A stretch of DNA of 64,000 nucleotides from the NCBI GenBank assembly GCA_947165295.1, contig CAMUZU010000001.1, positions 119,033-183,032 on the forward strand. Direction: 5' to 3'. Of the stretch, positions 24,282-34,900 are shown piece by piece; position 1 is the first letter of the stretch; every line of letters starts with the position of its first letter. The notes beneath the pieces are model-generated. The model saw only the letters and a list, made by a program, of their open reading frames with translations, ran no database searches and was not told the DNA's origin. The stretch is from an uncultured Selenomonadales bacterium. GTDB taxonomy: Bacteria > Bacillota > Negativicutes > Selenomonadales > Selenomonadaceae. Made by a program: the position numbers and the translations under genes.

Positions 24282-25472
24282 ATGTACACGCTCGAAATCA
24301 ACATGTATCAAACTCTGGCGGTGGCGATTGTCATGCTGTACGTCGGCACCTTCCTCAAGCGTCGCATCGAATTTCTGGAAACGTTCTGCATACCGTCGCC
24401 CGTTATCGGCGGCTTGCTGTTCGCAATCGTCAGCTGCATTTGTTACACGTCGGGGATTGTCGCCTTCGCCTTCGACGAAACGCTCAAGAATGTTTGCATG
24501 GTCGCGTTCTTTACGTCGGTTGGTTTTCAAGCCAACGTCAAAATCTTGAAGAGCGGCGGCGTCGCACTGCTGATATTTTTGGGCTGTGTTTGCGCGCTGA
24601 TTGTCAGCCAAAACTTTCTTGCCGTCGCGCTGTCGAAGGTGTTGGACATCAGCCCGTTTATCGGCCTGTGCACGGGTTCAATTTCAATGGTCGGCGGTCA
24701 CGGCACTGCGGGCGCGTTCGGTCCCGTGCTTGAAGATTTGGGACTTGTCGGCGCAACGACTCTTTGCACGGCGGCGGCAACGTTCGGGCTTGTCGCGGGC
24801 TCGTTAATGGGCGGTCCTCTCGGTCGACGGTTGATCCTCGGCAAAGACTTGCTCAAGACTGCAGTTCAAGCCGACGAAACGCCGCTCGTCGAAGAAGAGA
24901 AGAAACACATCCGTTCCGTGAGCATGTACGCGCCCGCCGCTTATCAACTCGGCATTGCAATGGGCGTCGGCACCGTCGTTTCAATGTTGCTGTCGAAAAC
25001 GGGCATGACGTTCCCCGTGTATATCGGCGCAATGATTGTCGCGGCGATTATGCGCAACTGGAGCGAATTCACGGGACATTTCACCGTGCACATCGGCGAA
25101 ATTAACGACATCGGCGGTATCTGCCTGTCAATCTTCCTGGGCATTGCAATGATAACTTTAAAGCTGTGGCAGTTGGCGGAACTTGCGTTGCCGCTGGTGG
25201 TGTTGCTCGTCGGACAAACGCTGCTGATGTTCCTGTTCGCGTACTTCGTCATCTTCAACGTGCTCGGTCGCGATTACGACGCGGCGATTCTGTCGGCGGG
25301 CGCGTGCGGCTTCGGCATGGGCGCGACACCCAACGCAATGGCGAACATGCAAGTCTTGACGGGCAAATTCGCGCCGTCGGTCAAAGCGTATATCCTCGTG
25401 CCGATTGTCGGGTCAATGTTCGCCGACTTCATCAACAGCTTGACAATAACGTTTTTCATCAACTTTATCTGA
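24282..25472 (+). CDS. gltS: Sodium/glutamate symporter GltS family
   Basis: The 396-residue inner-membrane protein has about ten or eleven transmembrane helices arranged as the inverted repeat of GltS. The two re-entrant-loop signatures are visible: SISMVGGHGTAGAFGP in the first half and GACGFGMGATPNAMANM in the second. Family members import glutamate with Na+. The ATG follows AAGGAGGCGACACGC. Its position after dpaL and two TAXI lipoproteins suggests a joint role in amino-acid uptake, with the true substrate possibly diaminopropionate or glutamate. It is not a TRAP permease, so direct cooperation with the TAXI proteins would be novel. Confidence 0.93.
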   Translation: MYTLEINMYQTLAVAIVMLYVGTFLKRRIEFLETFCIPSPVIGGLLFAIVSCICYTSGIVAFAFDETLKNVCMVAFFTSVGFQANVKILKSGGVALLIFLGCVCALIVSQNFLAVALSKVLDISPFIGLCTGSISMVGGHGTAGAFGPVLEDLGLVGATTLCTAAATFGLVAGSLMGGPLGRRLILGKDLLKTAVQADETPLVEEEKKHIRSVSMYAPAAYQLGIAMGVGTVVSMLLSKTGMTFPVYIGAMIVAAIMRNWSEFTGHFTVHIGEINDIGGICLSIFLGIAMITLKLWQLAELALPLVVLLVGQTLLMFLFAYFVIFNVLGRDYDAAILSAGACGFGMGATPNAMANMQVLTGKFAPSVKAYILVPIVGSMFADFINSLTITFFINFI

Positions 25473-25486
25473 AGGAAGGCTTTCAC

Positions 25487-25708
25487 ATGTTTGGCAAGGG
25501 AATGAGCAACGACGACTTCAATTCGCATTTGGAGACAATCGCTCGGCTTATCGAGTCGCAGGCGTCAACCGTCGCACAAGCCGCGCAGATTGTCCGTGAG
25601 GCGAAACTTAACGTCAACCACAAAGACCACGCGAAAACTGCTTTGGATTTCGCCGCAGACAACTTGGCTCTGCCCGAAGTTCACGTTGCCGGGAAACCAC
25701 ACGCGTGA
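25487..25708 (+). CDS. Small protein of unknown function downstream of gltS
   Basis: The 73-residue product is not recognised. It is mostly helical by appearance (DDFNSHLETIARLIESQAS, then TVAQAAQIVREAKLN), charged, with no signal or membrane segment. The ATG follows GAAGGAAGG and lies 14 bases after the gltS stop, so it is probably the last gene of the dpaL operon. A 1 kb transport operon ending with a small soluble helical protein suggests an accessory role, but nothing specific can be inferred. Element copy 5 starts about eight bases after the stop. Confidence 0.6.
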   Translation: MFGKGMSNDDFNSHLETIARLIESQASTVAQAAQIVREAKLNVNHKDHAKTALDFAADNLALPEVHVAGKPHA

Positions 25709-25716
25709 CCGAAAAT

Positions 25717-25821
25717 CCGGCCGTCACGGATGACGGCCGCCGCCCGCGGTTGAAACAGGATGTTTCACCTGCGGGCTGTTTTCTTTTGCTTACTTTTCTT
25801 TTGCGCCAAAAGAAAAGTAAG
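25717..25821 (-). repeat. Three-hairpin intergenic element, copy 5 (long-arm variant)
   Basis: On the minus strand: hairpin 1 (25789-25821), linker CAAAAGAAAA, hairpin 2 (25742-25776, outer GCCCGC/GCGGGC and inner TGAAACA/TGTTTCA), hairpin 3 (25720-25739, one pair changed to a G-T wobble). The inner stem of hairpin 2 is entirely different from copies 1, 3 and 4 but pairs over seven bases. It lies tail to tail between the dpaL operon and the giant gene. Confidence 0.9.
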
Positions 25822-25839
25822 ATCTTGAGCATTACGCAT

Positions 25840-25866
25840 AAAAAAACCCCCGACCGAAGTCGAGGG
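25840..25866 (-). terminator. Rho-independent terminator of the giant RTX gene
   Basis: On the minus strand CCCTCGAC pairs with GTCGGGGG (one T-G wobble) across a TTCG tetraloop, followed by seven Ts. The plus strand also ends in a T-rich tract, so it may work both ways. Confidence 0.92.
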
Positions 25867-25949
25867 TCTTTTTGTTTGCAGTGGATACGGGACGCGACAG
25901 TTAAGCCGCGTTGCCCGCCGATTCAATCAGCCGTGAAGCCGACCGAAGG

Positions 25950-28900
25950 TTAGTGGTTGTTCTTGTTCGACGAGGAGCCGCCGCCGGCGTAAGCTTGCGT
26001 GCCGTTGTTGTCGAACGGGTCGTTGACGGTGTTGTCGGAGCCGGAGTAGCCCGCAGGCGTTTCGCCCATGATTTCGTCGAGTGCCGCTCTGCCGTTGCCC
26101 GTCGCGTCGTATTCGGCGTCGAGCAAGGGCGCCAAACCTTTCGCCCAAGTGAGACGCGTGTACGTGCCGCCCGATTTTTCGATGTCGTAAATCTTGAGCT
26201 TGCCGAGGTCGGTGGAGCTTGCCGCCTTGTTGACAGCTTCGCCGTCGGTAAGTACCCGGTTGCGCAGGACGTTGTTCAGGACAATCGTGCCCGTCGATTG
26301 ACCCCGGTTTTCGGTATCCCAATAGTCGTAGTCGACGGTGAGCGTGACGCTGAAGGCGCCGCCTTCGTTGGTATCTTTCTTCGCTGCGGCTAAGCTGTCG
26401 ATGCCGTCAATTGCCACGGAGATGATCTTGCCGTTGATTTTGAGTGTGTCGCTGCCGGGCGCGTAAGTCGTCGGGTCTTCGTAGTCGTAGCCTTTGCCCG
26501 TGACTTTTGAAGCGAGCGTGGAAATTTTGCCGTCGCTGTATATATTCGTCGCGCCGATACCGAAGTCTTCAATCACGACGTCGCCGCCTTTGATGATGTA
26601 GGTGTCTGCGCCGAGCCCGCCCATGACCGTGCCGCCGTCGTCAAGCGTGATGGTGTTGGCTTTATTGTTGCCGTAGACGGTGTTGCCGTTTGCCGTGCAG
26701 GCGGTGATGGAAGCCATTGATTTGTATTGCGGTGTCCATACAGTGGCGTCCGCGCTGCGTCCGCCGAAGTCGTTGTCCGCGTCCCGAGCGGTGAGCGTGA
26801 CCTTGGTCGCGTTGTTGTTGCCGACGTAAGCGCCGCCGACAATCGAAGCTTTGTTGTAGAGGGCGTGGTCGTCAAGATAAACCGTCGTGGTGGTCGCCTT
26901 GGGTTTGTTTTTGACGAGTTCTGTCGTGGTGAGAGCAATAGGCGTGCCGCTCGTGACGTTTTCAAGCGTGAGCGTCGTGGTGTCGGAACCGGTGTCGAAG
27001 GTGAGCTTGTACCCGTCGCTGACCGATTCAACGTCCGTGAGCTTGCCGACGTCCGCGCCGACGGAGATCTTGTCGCCCTTCGTGTAGTCGGTGATGACAT
27101 AGTCGCCCGCGCCCGCAATGATGAATTTGTCGCCGCCCGCGCCGCCGATGAGAGTGCCGCCCTTCGTGCCGACGAGCGAATCCGCGCCCTTGCCGCCGCT
27201 TGCTTTGCCGTCGTCGGTGAGCGTGAGTTTGAGTGCCGACTTCGCCTGCGAGCCGTCGAGGGTGACCGCGCCGCCGGTTACCGAGCGGTAGACTTTGCCG
27301 TCAATGCCCGCTGCTTTGCCGAAGGTGCCGTTTTCCGCGAGGACGGTTGCCGACTTGCCGACGCCGAAGAGACCGTCTCTGAAGGTGTACGCCGTGCCGT
27401 TGGTGCCCGCGCCGCCCGATTTCTTGCTTTGGTTGTCGGCAATGGTGACTGTCGGTTTGGTCGAGTCGGCAAGCGTAAGGCTGAGTATGTCGCTCTCTTC
27501 GCCGAAGGTGAGATTGACCGTTTCGTTGTCAACTTCAACTGCCGTGAGCGTCTTTGGAGCATTGTCGGATTCCGCGTCGGTGCCCATTGCGAAGCCCGAA
27601 GCAAGCGTGATTTTGTCGGAGCCGAGGAAGCCCGCCTTGCTGTAGTCGGTGACCGTGACCGTGCCGCCGCCGTACGTGAAGGTGTCGTTGCCTTTGCCGC
27701 CCGTGAATTGAACGTCGCTTGCCGTTGCCTTGGCGTCGAGCTTGAGGAGGTCTGAGCCCGAGCCGCCCGTGACGGTGATGGAATTTTTGCTTTCGTCGCC
27801 GCCCGTGATTGAGAGACCGCGAGTGCTTGCCGCCGCGTAAATGGAGTCGTACTTCGCCGCGCCGTCCGTGCCGAGTGTGTCGACGAAAGATTTATTTTTG
27901 TAGTCCGAAGTGAGCGTTATTGCGTCGCCCTTGGCGATCTTGCCGTCCGCAAAGAAAGTGTACGTTTCGTCACCGATTGTGACGTCCGCGCCGTTGACGG
28001 AAGACTTGATGCCGTTGACTTCGTTCCATTCGACGCCTTGCAACGTGACGACGTCGGCGACTTTGCCCGTGTCTTCGTATCTGAACGTGAGGACGAAGTC
28101 GGTGCCTTTGGTCTTGCTTGCGACGAGTTTGCCGGTGGTCGAGTCGAATTCGTTGACTGTCCGATTTGTCTTGAAGGACGCGTCCGCAAGGAAGATGCCG
28201 CTTTGCAACGAGAGATTGTCGCCCGTGCCGAAGCCGACGATAACATCGTTGCCTGCGGTGATTGAAGACTTGCCTTCGTCGCCGAGTCCGATTACGAAGG
28301 AGTCTGCGCCGTCGCCGCCGACGAGCGTGTCGTTGCCTTTGCCGCCGTCAATGATGTCGCCGCCGTCGCCCGCAACGATAAGGTCTTTGGCACGGCCGCC
28401 CGTGAGCGTTAAGGCGTTTGTGTTGCCGTCGTTGTTGATGAAGCTTGCGAGGCTTGCTGCGGTGATTTCGCCGCCGCCGACTGCCGCAGAGTTAATCGAG
28501 ACAATTCGCGCTTTGTTGTCCGCGTTGTAAGTCGCCGCGTTGAAGTCGTCATTCAAGCCCGCCGAGAGCGTGACCGCAGTTTCATTTTTGTTGAACGAGC
28601 CGAGCGTCGTGAACTTGCGAACGATTCTGGTCTTGCCTTCGACAAGGTCGAGCTTGCCGCCGCCCTTCGCGCCGCCCGTGACGAATAAGGTATTCTGCGT
28701 GACGGTGTTGTCGTCGCCGCCCTTAACCGTGTATGTAAGCGTGATGTCGTCGCCGTCAACGTCGCCGCTTGCGAAAGAGCCGAGTGCCGCGTCGATGGAG
28801 ATTTTGTCCTTGTTGCCGCTGACCGACGAGTAATCGGCAATGGTGGCGTCCGTTGCCCTGATGACGAAGGTGTCGTTGCCCTTGCCGCCTTCAAGCGTAA

Positions 28901-31900
28901 CCGCTGCGTTGGCAATGAGTGTGTCGGACTTGTCGCCGCCGACGGCCAAGCCCGTTTCGTTGAGCGCAATGTTGTTGGACTTGTTTGTTTGTCCCAAAAT
29001 TGTCGCGTCGGCGTAGTTGACCGTGACCGACCGGTAAGATTTGAGCGAATCAAGCGACATGTCGACGGTGTCCGTGCCGCTTATGAGCGTGAGGGAGTTT
29101 CCGACGGCAATGCCGCCGTCGACGAACTTGTACGCTTTGCCTTTGCCCGCGCCGGTAACGGTGTCGCCGTCCATGAAGTTGAACGCGGTCGTTTTGACCG
29201 AATCTGCAACGCGGAGCGTGAGCGTGTTGCCCGTGCCGAAGCCGAGTTCAATGTCCGCCGCTTTTTCGTCGCCGTCGACAGCTGTGAAGGTGACGCTTTC
29301 GAGGTCTTTCATGCTGAGTGAAGCGTCGCCCGTGCCCGCCAACGAAATTTTGTCGGTGCCGTTGCCAAAGTCCGTGACGGTGAGCACGCCGCCGCTGTAG
29401 ACAAATACGTCGTTGCCTTTGCCGCCCGTGACGGAGCTGCCCGTGCCCGAAGCGTTGATTGTGTCGGAGCCCGCCGAGCCGTCGACAGAGCCGTTTGCAA
29501 CCGTCATTGTGAGCAAGTCGTTGCCCGCCGAGCCGACGATTGTCGAAGTGGATTTGCCGCCCGTGATTGAAACGCCGCGAGTGTTGGTCGACGCGTCAAT
29601 CTTTTCGACGGAGTCGTTGCCTTCGAAAGTCTTGCCCGTGAACGCCGAAGTAATGCGAACTTCTTTGTCAACCGTGATACGTCCGTCGCTGCCGAACTTG
29701 TAAAGCCGAAGCCCGATGCCGACTTCGATTTCTTGACCGGTGACGGCGCCCGCCAAGACGACTGTGCCGACGGATTTGCCGTAAGTCTTCGCGTTCTCTT
29801 CGTCGGTGCCTTTGAACGACAGTGTAAGGTCGCTGCCCTTGACCGTCGCGTCCAGGAAGTCGACGTTGTCCGCGAGGGCAAGTTTGTCGTCCGAAGTGAA
29901 GTTGCGAATTGTGTCGTTGCCTGCGGCGGCGAGCGTGCCGTTGTCGCCGACGAGGACGGTGTCTTTGCCGTCGCCCAAGACGAACAGGTCATTGCCGACG
30001 CCGCCCGCGAGACTGTCGCCGCCCGCGCCCGCCAAAAGCGTGTCGTTGCCGTCGCCGCCGCTTAAGGTCGCCGCGTTCGAGTTGGCGGAGTTGTTCAAGC
30101 AATTGGCAAGGCTGTTGCCCGTGACCGCAATGAACGCGCCCGCCGCCGCCGTCACCGCGCCCGAATCAATCGTGACAAGTTTCGGATACGCCGTGAAGTT
30201 TGCCTGCGCGTCGAAGGAGTTTGTCGCCGCGTCGAGGGTTATTGCCGTCGCCAACGAAGGCACGGCTTTGTCGAAGATGCCGGCGGTCGAGTAGAACGCA
30301 ACGTTCGTATTCTTGCCGTCGGTGAAGGTGAGCTGAGTGTCCGTGCCTTTTTCAATGACAAGCTTGCCGCTTTCGCCGTCGGTGTCGACGTAGTTGAGCG
30401 TGAGGTTTTTGGTTGCCTTGTCAATTTCGTAGTTTGCAAGTGAGCGTTTGCCGTCGACAAAGATCTTGTCCGCGCCGAGGTTGCCCGACGCGCTGTAGTC
30501 GGTAATGACGACGTTGCCGCCGTTGAAGTAAAAGACGTCGTTGCCCGCGCCGCCCGTGAGCGTATCGGCAGGAACTGCGTTGTTGACTTTATCGTTCACT
30601 CCGCCGTAGAGCGTATCGTTGCCCGCCGCGCCGATGAGCACGTCAGCCGCCGTGGAGCCGATAAGCGAGTTGTTTCCCGCGTTGCCGACGAGGGTACCCG
30701 CTTCGTTGCTTGCGGTGATGTGCGTGACTTTGGGCGCGTTGGTCGCGTCGACGTTAATGGCATTCGATACCGCCGCCGTGCCCGCAGTGACCGCGCCCGA
30801 AACAGCCGAACCGAGCGTGATTGAATTGCCGCCGAGGATGCCTGCCGTCGAGTAGGTGTAATTGGAGTCGTCCGCAGCGGACTTGAGACTAATCTTCGTG
30901 CCGCCCGTGACGGTGCCGACGCCTTCGACGGTGACGGTGCCGACAGCTTTTGGCGTCGCGGAGTTGTCGTAAGCGGTGAAAACGACGTTGCCTTCCGCGT
31001 CGACGGAAGCTTTCGTTTCGCCGAGTGTGACGTTATCGCCCGCAACAACGCTGATTGCGTCGCCCGCCGTGAAGTTCTTGATTGTGAGTTTGTCGGAGGT
31101 GCCGCTTGCGGTGAAGACGTAGACATTGCCGCTTTCTTCGCCGCCGATGATGACGTCGACGCCGCCGCCGGCTTTGACTGTGTTCTTGCCGCCGCTCTTC
31201 GACACGTCGACGGTATCGTTGCCTTTGCCCGCGTCGATAACGAGTTGAGCGCCCGTGCCCGCGACAATGGAGTTGACCGCGTCGTTGCCCGTGATGTTGA
31301 AGCCCGTCACGGTGACGGCCGAAGCGTCAATCGTCTTGAGGTTCGTGTTGTAGATGTTGTCGGAGCCGTTCTTCTCCGTCGCGTCGAAATTGTCTTCGCG
31401 CCCCGCCGTGAGGGTGACGCCCGTCGCCTGCGGTGCAACGTTGTCGAGGAACATGTTTTCACCGACGAAATAATTCTTGCCGTTGATGTTTATGGCGTTG
31501 ACCGATTCGGCGCCCTGCAGTTCAAGCGTCTTGCCGGAGCCGAAGGTGAACTTAATCGCACGTTCGTCTTTGTCTGTCGTGGAAGTGTCGTCCGGCGCGG
31601 CGGAAATCAAGCTGACGTCGCCGAGTTTGCCCGCTTTGAGTGACGTGCCGTCAACTGCGGCAAGCGAAACTTTGTCGCCCTTTTCAAAGTTGGTGACGGT
31701 GTCCGCGCCTTGTCCCGTGTAAACGAAGAGGTCGGCTTTGTTCGCCGCGCCCGTTAAGGTGTCGTTGCCTGCGGAGCCGATTAGCGTATTGTTCGCCGCG
31801 CTTGAGGTAATTTCCACTGCCGCCGCCGCCGAAGCGTTGAGGATGCCCGCGACGGTATTGTCCGCCTGAATTTTCGTGACCGTCGACGGGGCAAGGAAGC

Positions 31901-34900
31901 CGCCCGTCGGGAACTTGTATGCGGAAGTGAGCGTTACGCCCGTTTCGTCTTCGTTGACGATGCTGCCGTCTTTGAAGTAGATGTTGTTGTTGACCTGCGC
32001 GCCGTCTGCGTCGACAACTTTGACTTGCACGCTGTCTTTGCCGAGCGCGTCGGTGAGCGTGATTGAGCGCGTGGCCGTGTCGGTGCCGATACCGAAGACG
32101 ATGTTGTTGCCGCTTATTGTCTCCTTTGTGATTGAGAAGTTGCCGCTGCCGAACTTAATCACGTCGACTTCGTCCGTGCCGTTTGAGTTGAAGTCTTTGA
32201 TTGTGAGCTTGCCGTCGTTGTAGACGATTGTATCGTTGCCCGCGCCGCCCGTGACGGTGTCGGTCGACAGCGACGGTGTTGTCGCCGCGCCCGGGTTAAT
32301 CGAGTCGTTGTACTTCGTGCCGGTGATGACGTTGTTTTGGGCGTTGCCTTCAATGGTGAGCCCGTCCGTGCCCGTATCGTACGGCGACGCGTCGATTGTG
32401 ACAATGTCGTCTGCCGCGTCGTTGACCGCGAATTCGTTCGCGCCGAGCGAGCTGCCGTAGAACGGTATCTTGGGATCTCCGACGTCCGAGCCGTTGACGG
32501 TGACGCCCGTCTTGCCGCTGAAAGTGAGCATTTCGCCGAACGCTTTGTTGAAGGTTTCGGATGACTTTTTGCCTTCCGAATCGACGAAGGTGACTTCACG
32601 TCCCGCGCCGCCGACAATGAGCAGTTTGTTAGAGCCGTCGGTAAGCAGAAGGTCGCCGCTGCCCGCCTTAATCACGCCGTCGGTGACTGCGCCGCTTTGG
32701 AGGTTCTTGAAGCTGTACGACCGGCCTTTGTCGAGACCCGCAATCACAAGTTCGCTGTCGTAGCTTACGGTGTCGAAACCCGCGCTGAAATTGAGCGTGA
32801 CCGCTTTGCCGTCGGCGATGTCAATCGAGTCGTTGCCCGCGCCGCCGTCGACGAACGCCGCTTCGGTGACGTCGATAACGTCGTTGCCGTCTTTGGCGTC
32901 GAAGTGAGCGCCCGCCGCGTTGACGGTGACGGTGTCGGCCGACGAAGTGCCCGTAAGTTTAATCGCGGAGTCAAGCACGACTTTGTAAGCGTCGTTGTTT
33001 GCGGTGATTGTCAAGCCGTCTTCCGCTTTGGCAACGTTGTCCGTCGTCGTCTTTATGGTGACGGTCTTGGTGTCTTTGTCGTACTTAATGCTGTCGTCGT
33101 TGACTTCGGTGAAGTTTGCGGCAAGTCCGCTGAGTGCGAAGTGTTCAGCGCCCGCAACCGTGTCGACGTATTTAACTTCGGTGAAGCTGTCGGCGGAGGC
33201 AACGGAGTAGAACGCGGCTTTGTCGCCCGACTTGTAAGTCGCCGTGCCGTCTTTGACAGCCCAAGTGCCTGTTTCTTCCGTGGCGTATTCGGCAATGGGA
33301 GTGTCGCCCGAAACGCTTTGAGCCTTCGCGAACGTGATGTTGTAGCCGGACAGAGTGCTCGGCTTGATTGTGCCCGTGCCGAAGATGCTCGTGTCGCTGA
33401 CGGTGATTATGACGTCCGTCTTGCCCGTGTCGTCGTTTTTGGTCTCGGTGAAGGAGAGCGCCTCGTTGAGTTCGTCGACGGTCTTGCCGCTTGCCAAACC
33501 CGTGATTGTGAAGGTCTTCGACGCCGTGGGAGCGTGGTAAATGTAGCTGTTCGAGTTTTGCGTGTCGACTTCGTAGTAAGCTTCGGTGTGCGTCGTGGTG
33601 ACGGTCGCCGTGCCGTTCTGAACCTTCGTGACTTGAATCTTGCCTGCGTTGACTGCTGCGGTCTTGTCCGTCGGAATGCTGCTGCCGAGTGCAAGCTTGT
33701 AAGTGACGCCGTCGTCCGCTTTGCCGTCGGTGAGCGTGATCTTGTCGCCGTCTTTGTTCGCAAACACGTCCGCCGAAGTAATCGTGACGGTGACTTTTCC
33801 GTCCGACGCTTTGCCGATGGTGATGCCTTTCGTCTTGAGCTGTTCTTCGACGGATTTGGTCGAATCGCCCGTGCAAACAAGATCCGTCTTCAGGCCGGTG
33901 ATTGTGAAGGTCGTTTCGCCCGACGCCGCCTTGTAGATGATGTTGTTCGTGACGGTTTTGCCGTCGTCGTCGAGCGTGTTTTTGACGGTGTAGCCCGCAG
34001 TGTTGCCGCTTGCCGTGAAGGTGTACGTGCCGGAGGTGTACTTGAACGAGCCGTACTTATCCTGCGCGGTGACGGCCTTCGTCGAGTTGCCCGTGTCGAG
34101 TGCAAGCAGATAGTCGCCGTCGTTGACTCTGTTGTCGTCGTTGCTGCTGATTGAGATGGTGACGCCGCTGGACACGTCACTCAACGGTTGCAGAATGCCC
34201 GCGTACAGCGTGACTTTGCCGGGCGTGTTGAGCGAGCCGTCGGAGTCGTATGTCGGGTCGGTGACTTCGATGTTCGAGTTCAACGTCGCGGTCGCCGTCT
34301 TGTTCAGGCCGCTGATTGTGATGACGTAGCCGCCGACTTGCGGGTTGTACGTGTAAGTCTCGTCGTAGCCTTCGGCCGGCGTGCTTGCCTTCGCGAGGTA
34401 CTCGTGGCTGGTGATCTTCGACGTGTAAGTAACGGTGCCTTCGTTGTTCTTTACGTCGGCCGGCGCGCCGTTGTCTTCGGTGGTGTTGATGCCGCCGTCC
34501 TTAAGCGACGCAAAGCTGAGCGTGAAATTGACTTTGTTGCCTGTGCGGTCTTTGCCGTCGAACTTGATGGTGCTGTCGGCGGTCATTTCGTCGGGCAGAG
34601 CGCCGCGTTTGAGGGTGACCTTGCCGTCTTCGGTGATGGAGAGTTCGCCGTTCTTGAAGGTGAGTTCGCCCACGTGCTTGGTGTCGTCTGCGGTGTCTTT
34701 GGTGACCGTCTCGCTATCGATGCCTTCTTTCAGGCCTGTAATCGTGAAGGTGTCGCCGCCGCGTGCAGGCGTGTAATCAATGGTGTTGTCTTCGTTGTCG
34801 GTGTAGTAAGCGTTGTACTTCGGCGCGGTGTACGTGTACTTGCCGTTGTTCGCCTCGAACGTTGCGTTGCCTTGGTCGGCGAGGTTGTATTTGTTTGTGT

